From: Leptospira perdikensis | GTDB taxonomy: Bacteria > Spirochaetota > Leptospiria > Leptospirales > Leptospiraceae | Length of the DNA: 64,000 nucleotides | Reading direction: 5' to 3' | Assembly: GCF_004769575.1 (NCBI RefSeq) | Contig: NZ_RQGA01000013.1 | Location: 124,001-188,000 of the forward strand | Shown: one piece after another, positions 9,579 through 18,978 of the stretch | Layout: each line of letters opens with the position of its first letter | Numbering within the stretch: the first letter of the stretch is position 1 | Notes under the pieces: generated by a model | What the model saw: only the letters and a program-made list of their open reading frames with translations | What the model was told of the DNA's origin: nothing | Database searches by the model: none | Program-made: the position numbers and the translations under genes

Positions 9579-9622
9579 AATCCGTCGCTTAACTTGGTTT
9601 AAGTGGCGGATTTTTTTTGTTT
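9579..9622 (+). terminator. intrinsic terminator after the RRM gene
   Basis: A 14-bp stem (left arm AATCCGTCGCTTAA at 9579-9592, right arm TTAAGTGGCGGATT at 9599-9612, with two G-T pairs) has a 6-nt loop and runs directly into a long T tract. This is a textbook intrinsic terminator for the short mRNA. Confidence 0.9.
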
Positions 9623-9656
9623 TTTTTGTTTTTTTTGTCTTTTTTGTTTTTTTGAA
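9611..9656 (+). repeat. imperfect 9-bp (T8G) tandem tract
   Basis: About five units of roughly TTTTTTTTG follow the terminator stem without interruption, with one T-to-C change. The unit number could vary by slippage. It lies between genes, so only terminator strength or spacing to the next gene would be affected. Confidence 0.75.
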
Positions 9657-9730
9657 AAATAAAAAGGCTACTACCAATCCTTCTTTAAACAAATTTTCCT
9701 ATTCCCTTTTCCTTCATTACACCCTACCCC

Positions 9731-10183
9731 TTACAAAACCACCTGGTATTTCGATTTCATCTTTTCTATTTGTTCTTCCGGAATTTGGTGTACATTTTTT
9801 CCTCCATGTCGATTCTCCACAGTCACAACATGAAGTTGATATTCGAATTCATTCGCTAAACGAATGTAAGGTTCCAATTCCCAATCTAAAGTAAATGTAT
9901 TGTCCACGATGACAAAAGGAATTCCAAGTTCCAGGGCTTGTTTGGTTTTGGTTTCACAGTCTTTGTAGGCTAAGTGATTTTTTTTATAATCAAAATGATA
10001 ATCACCAACCTCATCTTCAAAATAGGAATCAATGGAAAAGATGGGTGCCGTATTGGTGATGGAAATGGCTTTTGCCAAACTAGTTTTTCCTGAACCAGGA
10101 ATGCCTCTTAAAGCTAGTAATGTTTTTGTTGGTTCAATGGAAGTGAGAATTGGTCTCAGGTCTTGTGATTGCTTCGGTTCCAT
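9731..10183 (-). CDS. P-loop NTPase, AAA_33/polynucleotide-kinase-like
   Basis: About 150 residues. A Walker A motif (GIPGSGKTS, about residues 27-35) is followed by FSIDSYFEDE, FDYKKNHLAYKDCETKT and IPFVIVDNTFTLDWELEPY. This layout is seen in small kinases of the AAA_33 type and in the kinase domain of N4BP2-like proteins, where the Asp after the second strand contacts the substrate. The substrate is unknown. A TTG at 10189 is an alternative start, but the ATG at 10183 was preferred. No ribosome binding site is strong. It is divergent from the membrane protein gene that follows. Confidence 0.8.
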   Translation of the reverse strand: MEPKQSQDLRPILTSIEPTKTLLALRGIPGSGKTSLAKAISITNTAPIFSIDSYFEDEVGDYHFDYKKNHLAYKDCETKTKQALELGIPFVIVDNTFTLDWELEPYIRLANEFEYQLHVVTVENRHGGKNVHQIPEEQIEKMKSKYQVVL

Positions 10184-10279
10184 TTCCAAATCTTGGTTCT
10201 TTTTCCCAATAGGGAAAGAGAAAAATCTAGCAAGGAATGGTTCTATCTGAAAGAATAGAGCAGAAACAAGGAGACTTTT

Positions 10280-10651
10280 GTGTCATACGAAGCTTATAAA
10301 CTCATCCATATTTTCGGAATGTACCTTTTATTTTTATCCCTCGGCGGAATCGCTCTCTACACCATCAATGGTGGCAAAAAATCAGAAAACAAATTCAAAG
10401 CTGTGGCTGCTATCACACATGGTGTAGGACTTTTGCTCATCATCGTTGCAGGATTTGGCCTTATGAAGTTTCGAGGAATTTCTCATTCCGCACTTCCAGT
10501 TTGGGTGATTTTAAAAATCGTCATCTGGCTTGCGTTTGGTGGACTTTTAGCGATGGCTTCCAAAAAAGAGAAATTTGCAAAAATCCTTTGGTTTGTATTC
10601 CCACTTTTGGGTCTTTCCGCGGCTTACCTCGCTTTCTACCAACCGTTTTAA
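10280..10651 (+). CDS. small four-helix membrane protein
   Basis: 123 residues with four predicted membrane helices (about residues 8-28, 40-62, 72-92 and 100-118), with a His in the first helix (KLIHIFGM) and another in the second (THGVGLL). The His positions and topology recall SirB-like or small heme-associated membrane proteins, but the match is weak. Start is GTG at 10280, chosen because AAGGAG sits six bases upstream. It is followed by a hairpin and lies 140 bp ahead of fumC, so it is probably its own transcript. Confidence 0.78.
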   Translation: MSYEAYKLIHIFGMYLLFLSLGGIALYTINGGKKSENKFKAVAAITHGVGLLLIIVAGFGLMKFRGISHSALPVWVILKIVIWLAFGGLLAMASKKEKFAKILWFVFPLLGLSAAYLAFYQPF

Positions 10652-10664
10652 TTTTCTAAATCAC

Positions 10665-10705
10665 ATCCTCCCGGATATTCTAACACGGGAGGGTATCAAT
10701 TTTTC
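10665..10705 (+). terminator. probable intrinsic terminator
   Basis: CCTCCCG (10667-10673) pairs with CGGGAGG (10686-10692), extended by a G-T and an A-T pair, with a 12-nt loop. A short T-rich stretch (ATCAATTTTTC) follows. It ends the transcript of the small membrane protein before fumC. Confidence 0.65.
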
Positions 10706-10791
10706 ATTCTCACCTTTTTCTTTTTCGATTCTCAAATCTAACTCTGTCTACATAAAGAAGACAATTTATGTAAATTGAATCTCGAGGGAAT

Positions 10792-12183
10792 ATGAAAACA
10801 AGAATCGAAACCGACTCTATGGGTGAAATTGAAGTAGAAAATTCTCGTTATTGGGGTGCACAAACCGAACGTTCCCTCCACCACTTCCACATCGGCAATG
10901 ACAGATTTCCGAGAGAGATGATTCGAGCTCTTGGGATTTTAAAAAAATCCGCAGCACTGACAAACAAAGATTTGGGAATTTTATCCTCAGAAAAAACAGA
11001 ACTCATTGTGAAGGCGGCTGAAGAAGTCATCAATGGAACTTTGGATGCACATTTCCCTCTTGTGATTTGGCAAACGGGATCGGGAACACAAACCAATATG
11101 AATGTGAATGAAGTCATTTCCAATCGTGCCATCGAAATGGTAGGTGGAGTTATGGGTTCCAAAAAACCAATCCATCCCAATGATGATGTCAACAAAGCCC
11201 AAAGTTCCAACGATACCTTTCCCACAGCCATGCACATTGCTTGTGCCGAACAATTGGTTCACAAACTAATTCCCGCCTTACAAACGCTTCATGATACCTT
11301 GGAAATTAAAACAAATGAGTTTGCAGATATCATTAAAATTGGTAGAACCCATTTGCAAGATGCCACACCACTCACTCTCGGTCAGGAATTTTCAGGTTAT
11401 GTCCAACAACTCTCTTATTCGATTGATAGAATCAAACGGGTGTTACCTTCTATTTACCGATTGGCACTTGGAGGAACTGCTGTAGGAACAGGACTCAATA
11501 CCCATCCGGATTTTGCAGTGAAAGCCGCTGCGGCCATTACCAAAGAAACAGGACTTCCCTTTGTCACTGCGGAAAACAAATTTGAGGCTCTAGCCGCACA
11601 TGATTCCCTTGTGGAAGTGAGTGGAGTTTTGAAAACCATCGCATGTTCCCTGATGAAAATAGCAAACGATATCCGTTGGTTGGCTTCTGGCCCACGATCT
11701 GGAATCGGTGAAATTTCCATTCCCGAAAACGAGCCAGGTTCTTCCATTATGCCAGGCAAAGTCAATCCCACCCAATCCGAAGCCATGACCATGGTGGCCG
11801 CACAAGTCATTGGAAATGATGTAGCAGTGAATGTCGGAGGGTCTTCGGGAAATTTTGAACTGAATGTATTCAAACCATTGATTATTTTTAATGTTCTCAA
11901 TTCCATACGATTGTTAGCGGATGCGACCCTGTCTTTCGAAGAACATTGTGCAAGGGGAATTGAGGCCAATAAGGAAACCATAAACCAAAACTTAAACAGG
12001 TCCCTCATGCTTGTGACGGCTCTTAACCCCTACATTGGATATGACAACGCAGCCAAAATTGCCAAAACAGCTCATAAAGAAAATTCTACCCTAAAGGAAG
12101 CAGGAATCAAATTAGGAATCCTCACGGCAGAAGAATTTGATCTTTGGGTGAAACCAGAAGAGATGATTTCACCCAAAGAATAA
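10792..12183 (+). CDS. fumC: class II fumarate hydratase
   Basis: 463 residues, the usual length. It converts fumarate to L-malate reversibly in the citric acid cycle and needs no iron. The fumarase/aspartase superfamily signature [11 protein letters not shown] is present at about residues 315-325 and carries the catalytic Ser. [30 protein letters not shown] and [19 protein letters not shown] are also family blocks. GAGGG lies just upstream of the ATG. The window holds a second, unrelated fumarase of class I at 16140-17753. The K+/H+ antiporter gene follows after a riboswitch leader and is not co-transcribed by design. Confidence 0.96.
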   Translation: MKTRIETDSMGEIEVENSRYWGAQTERSLHHFHIGNDRFPREMIRALGILKKSAALTNKDLGILSSEKTELIVKAAEEVINGTLDAHFPLVIWQTGSGTQTNMNVNEVISNRAIEMVGGVMGSKKPIHPNDDVNKAQSSNDTFPTAMHIACAEQLVHKLIPALQTLHDTLEIKTNEFADIIKIGRTHLQDATPLTLGQEFSGYVQQLSYSIDRIKRVLPSIYRLALGGTAVGTGLNTHPDFAVKAAAAITKETGLPFVTAENKFEALAAHDSLVEVSGVLKTIACSLMKIANDIRWLASGPRSGIGEISIPENEPGSSIMPGKVNPTQSEAMTMVAAQVIGNDVAVNVGGSSGNFELNVFKPLIIFNVLNSIRLLADATLSFEEHCARGIEANKETINQNLNRSLMLVTALNPYIGYDNAAKIAKTAHKENSTLKEAGIKLGILTAEEFDLWVKPEEMISPKE

Positions 12184-12271
12184 AAATAATTTTGGATCAC
12201 AAATTATATCAATATATAATAATATTATAATTAACAAATATTTAGTTAAAAAAATTCAATCTATAAAATGT

Positions 12272-12300
12272 TTGACTTTTATCTAGAATCCTTTTTATTT
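12272..12300 (+). promoter_or_regulatory. candidate sigma-70-type promoter for the riboswitch transcript
   Basis: TTGACT at 12272-12277 matches a -35 box, and about 17 bases later TTATTT is a weak -10 candidate. Transcription starting from here would cover the riboswitch just downstream. The surrounding 12184-12270 region is very AT-rich and shows nothing else. Confidence 0.35.
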
Positions 12301-12303
12301 GCA

Positions 12304-12428
12304 TATGTCTAGCTCATATAGAGACGGGGGAACCAAATTTTGGGGCGTACTGCAATTGCAGAGGATATCTCTCAATCCTAGCCCGACAGCTAACCTCGGA
12401 GACTTTGAGGGAAGGTAAACAACCTTCC
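12304..12428 (+). promoter_or_regulatory. c-di-AMP (ydaO-yuaA) riboswitch in the leader of the K+/H+ antiporter gene
   Basis: The leader carries the conserved blocks of the ydaO-yuaA riboswitch as I know them: a short hairpin CTCATATAGAG, then CGGGGGAACCAA (12325-12336), TTGGGGCG (12339-12346), and the 3' block CCCGACAGCTAACCTCG (12382-12398). GTCT at 12307-12310 and AGAC at 12400-12403 can close the P1 stem. Immediately 3' is a 7-bp hairpin (GGAAGGT 12410-12416 / ACCTTCC 12422-12428). The same CCTTCC can instead pair with GGAAGG of the ribosome binding site (12446-12451), giving a plausible translational switch. In known cases c-di-AMP binding turns off potassium-uptake genes, but the direction of control here is not established, since the gene encodes an efflux-type antiporter. 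Confidence 0.85.
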
Positions 12429-12457
12429 ACAAACGATTTTTGTAAGGAAGGAAGTTT

Positions 12458-14500
12458 ATGAAGTCCTCAGTATTTTATGCCCTAGCGGTAGCCATTTTTT
12501 TCGGCACACTCGCTTTCGTTTTTTACCTCGGTAAGTTGTATTTCCCACTCAATCATGGTTTGAATCCTTTGAGCCTGGAGATCAATTTTTCTCACTTTTT
12601 AGTTGGTTTTGTGGCACACTTAAAATCCCCCTTCGGGCGATTGTTGTTACAAATCCTACTAATCCTTGTTACGTGCAAAATCTTTTCGTTTTTGTTTTCG
12701 TTAATACGGATACCAAGCGTGATCGGAGAAATCACGGGAGGTTTGGTCTTAGGCCCATCACTACTTGGTATGTTGGCACCAGAATTTTCAGAGATGATAT
12801 TCCCTGCATCTTCTATGGGATCTTTGAAATTACTCAGCCAAGTGGGTTTGATTTTTTTTATGTTCCTGATCGGACTTGAAACTGATTGGAAAAATTTACA
12901 TGGAAGTCTACATACCGCTGTTGTCATCAGCCATGTGTCCATCATGTTTCCTTTTTTACTCGGTGTGATTTCTTCCTTATTTTTATTTGAAACATTAGCA
13001 CCAGAAAAAGTTTCTTTTCTCTCTTTTAGTCTCTTTTTGGGAATCTCCATGTCGATCACCGCTTTCCCTGTGTTAGCACGCATCATTCAAGAAAAAAAAT
13101 TAAACACAGAAAGATCGGGCGTTCTCGCCATCACATGTGCTGCAGCGGATGATGTCACTGCATGGTTGATTTTGGCTTTGATTTTAGGACTCACCTCTTC
13201 CGATTCAATGTCGGGAGTTTTACTTTGTTTTTTGGGAGTGGTTCTCTTTCTTTATCTAGCATTCAAATATGTAAGGACAAGGTTTGCGAGTAGTCTTTCA
13301 AAATTAGAAAATATAGATTTTCTACCAAACTATATAGTATTTTTTCTTTTTATTTGGCTCACTTTTTCCTCCTTATTTACGGAATCAATGGGCATTCACT
13401 CATTGTTTGGAGCATTTATCGCTGGTTCTACGATCCCGGCGAATCATAAAATAAGAAAAATCATCATTAACAAATTTCAAGATGTGAGTGTGATTTTTCT
13501 CCTCCCTTTATTTTTCGCATACTCCGGTTTAAAAACTCAAATTGGTCTTTTATCAGATCCAAATTTATTTTTAATTTGTTTATTGATTCTGTTTGTAGCC
13601 ATTTTTGGAAAGTTAGGTGGCAGTACCATTTCCGCAAGGTTTTTGGGAGAAACATGGAAGGATTCCCTCATCATCGGTATTCTTATGAATACACGAGGAC
13701 TTATGGAACTAATCGTTTTGAACATCGGATTAGAAATGGGAATCATTGGGCCTGAGTTATTTACGATTATGGTGATTATGGCTTTGGTTACGACAGCAAT
13801 GAGTGGCCCGGCCATCAACCTAGTGCAGAGACTTTTCAAAAAGAAAAGTATTCCTGAGGTTGTTCCCGTTTCAGAAAACACAAGTCCAGGTGTTCATCCC
13901 AAAATTTTGATCGCCTTTGCCAGACCCAAAACAGGGATTGATTTGGTAAAACTTTGTTATAAAATTTTTCCCAATGCAAAATTCAGAACCTTCCATGTAA
14001 ATCAAAACTATAATTTCGACATTGAACAATCTCAGTACGAAATGTCCATTCTCTTCGAAAATATTAGGTTTATTTCTGCAAATGAAGGAATCCCTGTGGA
14101 CTTTCAATTTTCTTCTTCGGAAAATTTTGAAACGGCTTTATGGGAACAGATAAATGAATACAACCCAGACCTTTTGATATTGGGGTCACCTAACGTAGAG
14201 TCATGGAAAGAAATTAATAAAGGTCCACTTAAAAAGATTATTAAATCTTCCAATTGTTCGGTAGCTGTATTCGTAAACAAAGGACTCGAATCATTAAACA
14301 AAATTTTTATGGAATCAGATTCAGAAGGAGCTGTTTCTATCATCAATAATTTGGGAGGAGATCGAAGTTTATTCAGACAATGGAAAGATGAAGATCATTT
14401 TGATCCAAACCATCATGTATTTGTTAGAGATTGGAACACAGAGAAAGACTTTGAATTTCTAAAAAAGAACTATTTGATTTTGGGTAAAAAAAGAACTTAA
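12458..14500 (+). CDS. KefB/CPA2-type K+(Na+)/H+ antiporter with C-terminal Usp-like domain
   Basis: 680 residues. After an N-terminal helix and a second one, residues about 60-455 form the 12-helix monovalent cation/proton antiporter fold of the CPA2 family. Blocks such as RIPSVIGEITGGLVLGPSLLG, FLIGLETDW, SITAFPVLARII and NTRGLMELIVLNIG are typical. From about residue 480 a soluble alpha/beta domain (PKILIAFARPKTGIDLVKLC, DLLILGSPN, SSNCSVAVFVNKG) resembles universal stress protein domains found on such antiporters. It should exchange K+ or Na+ for H+ at the inner membrane. The ribosome binding site AAGGAAGGAAG precedes the ATG. The upstream c-di-AMP riboswitch links it to potassium and osmotic control. 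Confidence 0.92.
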   Translation: MKSSVFYALAVAIFFGTLAFVFYLGKLYFPLNHGLNPLSLEINFSHFLVGFVAHLKSPFGRLLLQILLILVTCKIFSFLFSLIRIPSVIGEITGGLVLGPSLLGMLAPEFSEMIFPASSMGSLKLLSQVGLIFFMFLIGLETDWKNLHGSLHTAVVISHVSIMFPFLLGVISSLFLFETLAPEKVSFLSFSLFLGISMSITAFPVLARIIQEKKLNTERSGVLAITCAAADDVTAWLILALILGLTSSDSMSGVLLCFLGVVLFLYLAFKYVRTRFASSLSKLENIDFLPNYIVFFLFIWLTFSSLFTESMGIHSLFGAFIAGSTIPANHKIRKIIINKFQDVSVIFLLPLFFAYSGLKTQIGLLSDPNLFLICLLILFVAIFGKLGGSTISARFLGETWKDSLIIGILMNTRGLMELIVLNIGLEMGIIGPELFTIMVIMALVTTAMSGPAINLVQRLFKKKSIPEVVPVSENTSPGVHPKILIAFARPKTGIDLVKLCYKIFPNAKFRTFHVNQNYNFDIEQSQYEMSILFENIRFISANEGIPVDFQFSSSENFETALWEQINEYNPDLLILGSPNVESWKEINKGPLKKIIKSSNCSVAVFVNKGLESLNKIFMESDSEGAVSIINNLGGDRSLFRQWKDEDHFDPNHHVFVRDWNTEKDFEFLKKNYLILGKKRT

Positions 14501-14568
14501 AGGTTTTCTATTTTAATCCATTTCCTTGGATTTTCTCAAATGAAATGTAAAATCTAAGCTGGTCCGTT

Positions 14569-14605
14569 CCAAGGGAAGTATTCCTTTCCTTGGTTCGTTT
14601 TTCTT
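14569..14605 (+). terminator. intrinsic terminator after the antiporter gene
   Basis: A 10-bp stem (left 14569-14578, right 14584-14593, one G-T pair) with a 5-nt loop TATTC is followed by TTCGTTTTTCTT. It lies between convergent genes and overlaps the last bases of the minus-strand SRPBCC gene. Confidence 0.75.
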
Positions 14606-15002
14606 AAACTAAAGTTTTGATCGCATTCCGAATTTTATCCCAATAGTTTTGGCGCCAACCCTCTTCTATATCAGGAATCAGTTCTTTCGGTACACCACGG
14701 TGAGTGAGTACGAGCTCAGTTCCACCTTCAGAAGTTTCTTTTAATGTAAATGTAGCCATAGAAAAAATTCCATCAGGAAAATCATTTCTTCTCCAGGCTT
14801 GGACAATTCGTTTTGAAGGTTTAAGGTCTACAATGATTCCGGTAACTTTTCCAGACAGAGCAGAAAAACTACCGCCAATACGTTTGCTAATCATCGCAGT
14901 TTCACCGGTAAGTCCAGTGACTTTCTTCGAATCAGCAATGAACTGATAGATCGTTGTGGGACTGGCCCTGAATTTTACTTTCTGTTTAATCGTTTTACAC
15001 AT
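14604..15002 (-). CDS. SRPBCC/AHSA1-type ligand-binding fold protein
   Basis: 132 residues with the START-like helix-grip pattern: KQKVKFRASPTTIYQFIADSKKVTGLTG at the N-terminus, a central VDLKPSKRIVQAWRRNDFPDG (the W-R turn common in the Activator of Hsp90 ATPase homologue family), then a Thr/Glu-rich strand TFTLKETSEGGTELVLTHRGVP and a final helix GWRQNYWDKIRNAIKTL. Members of this family bind small hydrophobic molecules, but ligands are mostly unknown. It stands alone on the minus strand. A second SRPBCC protein lies at 18979-19419. Confidence 0.88.
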   Translation of the reverse strand: MCKTIKQKVKFRASPTTIYQFIADSKKVTGLTGETAMISKRIGGSFSALSGKVTGIIVDLKPSKRIVQAWRRNDFPDGIFSMATFTLKETSEGGTELVLTHRGVPKELIPDIEEGWRQNYWDKIRNAIKTLV

Positions 15003-15060
15003 CTTGAATTACCAAATTTGATAGCGACCAATCTATAAAATAAAGAATACAAAAAAACTT

Positions 15061-15996
15061 TCATTCCAACTCATCCGACTTTTCTTCTTCACTTTCTCCA
15101 TCGTTGAGACTGCAGTTGATAAAAGGATCCAATTCTTCCTCAGTAATGTCCTCTTGGATCAGTCTTTGTAATTCCCCAACAAAATCTACCCTACGTATCT
15201 CACAAACATGAGATTGTCCACCATTCACACTGAGATCAAAATATACAGCTTCTTCTGGCATACCAAAACTAGATTTTCCCATTCGAGAAGAAGCACTACA
15301 CTCAACTCCACCTATTTTACAATCGGAGACGACAAAACCTCTTCCGATAATATTTAATTCTACCTTAAAATCATTTTCTTTCGCGTAGAATGTGTATGGA
15401 CTCGCAAGATTCTCTAGATTCATTTGGTGGAATCGAATGTCGAACTCGTCATCACTGAGTGAAATTCGCTTCACCCAACCAACCTTGTCATTATAATTGA
15501 CTTTTACATATCCGCTATTTTGGGTGAGAGGGTGTGTATTTTCAATCACCTCTAACGGAATATTTTTTGGTATGATCATCACAGTTTTTGCACTGGGACT
15601 TGGTTCGTCATAAAGTTGAACCGTTTTGTTACTGAGTGTACGTAATTTTTTACTGGTATCTAAATAAAAACGACTCAACAATACTTCTCTTCCATTCCAA
15701 ATCGCTTTATAATAATAAACGTTTTTATCAATTTTGATTTCTATAAACTTTCCACTCTTATCAGTGAGCAAAATGATTTTATCAAAATGTTGCGGACGAG
15801 AGTGCCAAATGACAGATAAATCTAATTCACGTGCTAATAAAATGGTGCCTGGAGAAATATATGTCGTCAGGCAGTTGTAACTTTTGGGACAAATGATTGG
15901 TTCGTTTTTTAAAAGATCAGATCCATTCAATAAAAAAAGCGAAAGAAGAAAGATTCCAACTTTTTTAAATAAATTCTTTCGTTTGAAATCCTTCAT
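15061..15996 (-). CDS. secreted protein with bacterial SH3-like domain
   Basis: 311 residues. A signal peptide (KKVGIFLLSLFLLNGS) is followed by a region with Cys in PKSYNCL, then a bacterial SH3-like segment at about residues 115-185 (LRTLSNKTVQLYDEPSPSAKTVMIIPKN, VKVNYNDKVGWVKR). The C-terminus is acidic (EEEKSDELE). SH3-like domains in secreted bacterial proteins often touch cell wall or other proteins. The exact role is unknown. The 143-bp region upstream holds an 8-bp inverted repeat (CTGGATGT 16078-16085 / ACATCCAG 16112-16119) that could be a regulatory hairpin. Confidence 0.78.
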   Translation of the reverse strand: MKDFKRKNLFKKVGIFLLSLFLLNGSDLLKNEPIICPKSYNCLTTYISPGTILLARELDLSVIWHSRPQHFDKIILLTDKSGKFIEIKIDKNVYYYKAIWNGREVLLSRFYLDTSKKLRTLSNKTVQLYDEPSPSAKTVMIIPKNIPLEVIENTHPLTQNSGYVKVNYNDKVGWVKRISLSDDEFDIRFHQMNLENLASPYTFYAKENDFKVELNIIGRGFVVSDCKIGGVECSASSRMGKSSFGMPEEAVYFDLSVNGGQSHVCEIRRVDFVGELQRLIQEDITEEELDPFINCSLNDGESEEEKSDELE

Positions 15997-16139
15997 TTTA
16001 GTCCAACCTCTCCTTTCGAATTTTAGAAATCAGTTTCTTTAAAAGTAAGATTCAAAATATACCAGAATTTTCATCTTCTGGATGTAAAAATCGAAATTCA
16101 ATTTGATTGTCACATCCAGTGAAAGTTAAGAAAAATTTT

Positions 16140-17753
16140 TCAATTCAACATTTGGAAAAAATCATTTCCTTTGTCATCTACCACGATAAAAGCAGGAAAG
16201 TTTTCCACATCAATCGACCATACGGCTTCCATACCTAACTCTGGAAAGTCGAGGACTTCTACTTTTTTGATATTTTCTTTGGCAAGAAGGGCGGCCGGAC
16301 CACCGATAGATCCCAAATAAAACCCACCGTTCTTTTTGCAACTATCGGTGACCACTTTGGAACGATTTCCTTTCGCAAGAGAAATCATAGAATAACCTTT
16401 CTCTTGGAAAAGAGGAACGTAACTATCCATACGACCAGCTGTCGTAGGACCAAAGGATCCCGATGGCATTCCTTCTGGAGTTTTGGCAGGGCCCGCATAA
16501 TACACCGGGTGGTTTTTGAAATAATCAGGAAGAGGTTCACCTTTATCCAATTTTTCCTTTAACTTCGCATGAGCAATGTCACGAGCCACAACGAGGCGAC
16601 CCGACAACATAACACGTGTTTTTACAGGATACTTTGTGAGTACTTTAAGAATTTCAGGCATTGGTTGGTTGAGATTGATATGAACCGACTCTGTGCTGGA
16701 ATCCACTTCATCAATCGTTGGTAAAAACTTAGAAGGATCGTATTCTAGTTTTTCTAAATAGATTCCATCTTTTGTAATTTTTGCTTTGATGTTACGGTCC
16801 GCACTGCAACTCACACCAAGTCCCACAGGGCAAGAAGCACCGTGCCGCGGAAGTCGAATGACTTTAAAATCATGAGCCAAATACTTTCCACCAAACTGAG
16901 CTCCAATTCCTGATTTTTGAGCCGCAACCAACATCTTTTCTTCTAGTTCCACATCTCGGAATGCAGAACCAAATTTGTCACCTTTGGTTGGCAAATGATC
17001 CAAATACCCAGCTGACGCTAGTTTTACGGTTTTTAGATTGGCTTCTGCCGATGTTCCCCCAATCACAACAGCAATGTGGTAAGGAGGACAAGCCGCGGTT
17101 CCTAAGTTGGATACTTTATCTGCAATGAATTTTTCGAGAGAGGCCGGGTTGAGTAAGGCTTTTGTTTCCTGGAAGAGGTAAGTTTTGTTAGCCGACCCGC
17201 CTCCTTTTGCCATAAAAAGAAAACTGTATTTGTCGCCAGGAGTGGAGTAAATATCAATCTGAGCTGGCAAATTGGACCCGGAGTTGACTTCGTCATACAT
17301 AGTGAGAGGAACCACTTGCGAATACCGTAAGTTTCGGTTTACATAAGTATTATAAATTCCTTTGGAAAGAGCTTCGGAGTCATTGCCACCGGTGATGACG
17401 TATTCCCCTTTTTTTGCCATCACAATCCCTGTTCCCGTATCTTGGCAGGAAGGAAGTTGTTTGTCTGCAGCGATCACGGCATTTTTGAGAAGGGCCATTG
17501 CCACAAAACGATCGTTTGGTGTTGCTTCCGGGTCGTCTAAAATTCTACGAACTTTTTCAAGATGTGCCGTTCTTAGATAAAACGATACGTCTTCCATTGC
17601 CTTTTCTGCAAGAAAGGTGAGTCCTTCTGGATCTACTTTGAGAATTTCTTTTTCACCAAATGGAACTGTGCTCACAAAATCTTTTGTTAATAATTTGTAT
17701 TCTGTGGTGTCCCCGTTTAAAGGAAATGGATCGGCGTAAAAAAACTCTGGCAT
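16140..17753 (-). CDS. class I fumarate hydratase ([4Fe-4S])
   Basis: 537 residues, matching the fused single-chain class I fumarases (FumA/FumB type). Three Cys in family positions should hold the [4Fe-4S] cluster: Cys103 in SCQDTG, one in AACPPYH near residue 221, and one in HGASCPVG near residue 309. [12 protein letters not shown] and LAKGNRS near the C-terminus belong to the beta-subunit half. It catalyses the same fumarate/malate reaction as fumC, but with an oxygen-sensitive cluster, so the pair could cover different oxygen or iron conditions. Start ATG at 17753. Monocistronic by spacing. Confidence 0.95.
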   Translation of the reverse strand: MPEFFYADPFPLNGDTTEYKLLTKDFVSTVPFGEKEILKVDPEGLTFLAEKAMEDVSFYLRTAHLEKVRRILDDPEATPNDRFVAMALLKNAVIAADKQLPSCQDTGTGIVMAKKGEYVITGGNDSEALSKGIYNTYVNRNLRYSQVVPLTMYDEVNSGSNLPAQIDIYSTPGDKYSFLFMAKGGGSANKTYLFQETKALLNPASLEKFIADKVSNLGTAACPPYHIAVVIGGTSAEANLKTVKLASAGYLDHLPTKGDKFGSAFRDVELEEKMLVAAQKSGIGAQFGGKYLAHDFKVIRLPRHGASCPVGLGVSCSADRNIKAKITKDGIYLEKLEYDPSKFLPTIDEVDSSTESVHINLNQPMPEILKVLTKYPVKTRVMLSGRLVVARDIAHAKLKEKLDKGEPLPDYFKNHPVYYAGPAKTPEGMPSGSFGPTTAGRMDSYVPLFQEKGYSMISLAKGNRSKVVTDSCKKNGGFYLGSIGGPAALLAKENIKKVEVLDFPELGMEAVWSIDVENFPAFIVVDDKGNDFFQMLN

Positions 17754-17905
17754 GGTAACCTCTATTTATAACTTCTAATTTCAAGGGATTCCTCCTTTCG
17801 TAAATGAATTTTTGCGGAGACTGTTAGAAACACTGACAAGATTACAAAAATCCAAAAGGGAAAAAATCGTTTCCATTTCCAAAAATCAGTCTATAACAAA
17901 GGAAA

Positions 17906-18874
17906 ATGAAACAGAACCTAATTTACGTATTCCTTGTTTCTGTCTCTTCTATGATTTTTGCTGAGGGCGAAGGCCGGGAAACAGAAAGACCCGTACCGGA
18001 AGGAAACAGTAAAAAATCAGAATGGAGTTTGCTCTTAAAAAGACAAACCTACCATTACCTTCCTTATGAATACAGTTCTCTCACTGACAAAAATGAATCC
18101 ATTTTCCCCACTCGTTCCAGTTCTGCTTTGAAAGAAAATGGAAAGGTTCTCATCCCCTTTGTCTTCAGTTACGAAAACTTAGAAAAAGGATTCAAAGTAG
18201 ATCTCTCTTATTTTGAAATTGAAATCGTAAATGCAAACACACTTCTTTACCAGCAGTCGGCACAAGGAGGGAACCTATCTCGGTTTTATCTTTCACCGAT
18301 GGCAAGGTCCGAGTTTGAACTCAATCTTTATAAAACCTTTGCGCCCACAAAGGATTGGAAACTGAATCTGGGAGGTGGGGTTCGTAATATCAATCGTTAT
18401 CTCTATGGAAATTATTTAGGCCAAGGAACCTTCAAAGAATACTTTTTTACTTATGGCCCACAAGCCTCTATCCAAACCATCTATCAAATCCACCAAGATT
18501 TTGCATTTCACCTAACAATGGATGTATTTTATACACAAGGTACTCGGTTTTTCAAACAACCAAACCTAATGGAAGACAGGTTCCAATATTCATTGTCCAC
18601 AGCTGGTACAGAAGGAATTTTTCGCGGTTATGAATGGGATGGTTCTCTTTCCTATTCCTTTCATCCACATATGAAATTCTTTGTGGGATACAATATGATT
18701 GTTTCTAAGTTCTCTTATTTACATTATAACGATATCCAACTAAAGCAGGGTACAGAAAATTTAGGATCACAGAATCCAACTCTTGCCGGTGTTTGGGAAA
18801 TGAATCTCCCCCAAAAATCAGAAAACTTTGATGTCTTACGAGGAATTTATTTAGGATTGATGGTGAGTTTTTAG
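17906..18874 (+). CDS. putative outer-membrane protein
   Basis: 322 residues. A signal peptide (NLIYVFLVSVSSMIFAEG) is followed by amphipathic aromatic strands ending in the C-terminal segment RGIYLGLMVSF, where a terminal Phe is typical for beta-barrel insertion. Many Tyr/Phe-rich stretches (FHLTMDVFYTQGTRFF, SLSYSFHPHMKFFVGYNMI) support a barrel of about 12-14 strands. AAGGA lies just before the ATG. Substrate unknown. Confidence 0.75.
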   Translation: MKQNLIYVFLVSVSSMIFAEGEGRETERPVPEGNSKKSEWSLLLKRQTYHYLPYEYSSLTDKNESIFPTRSSSALKENGKVLIPFVFSYENLEKGFKVDLSYFEIEIVNANTLLYQQSAQGGNLSRFYLSPMARSEFELNLYKTFAPTKDWKLNLGGGVRNINRYLYGNYLGQGTFKEYFFTYGPQASIQTIYQIHQDFAFHLTMDVFYTQGTRFFKQPNLMEDRFQYSLSTAGTEGIFRGYEWDGSLSYSFHPHMKFFVGYNMIVSKFSYLHYNDIQLKQGTENLGSQNPTLAGVWEMNLPQKSENFDVLRGIYLGLMVSF

Positions 18875-18978
18875 GGAATTTTAGCAAGATAACCAAATTT
18901 CCTTTTGTTGTTGAAAAGAAATAGAACGTAGATTCCCTACTTGACTGAGAATCAAATAAGATATACAATCTCTGAACT

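Noticed and set aside
9333..9692. Minus-strand 119-residue ORF with KKTKKTKKT repeats
   Set aside because: It is a shadow of the RRM gene and the T8G tract, without a ribosome binding site.
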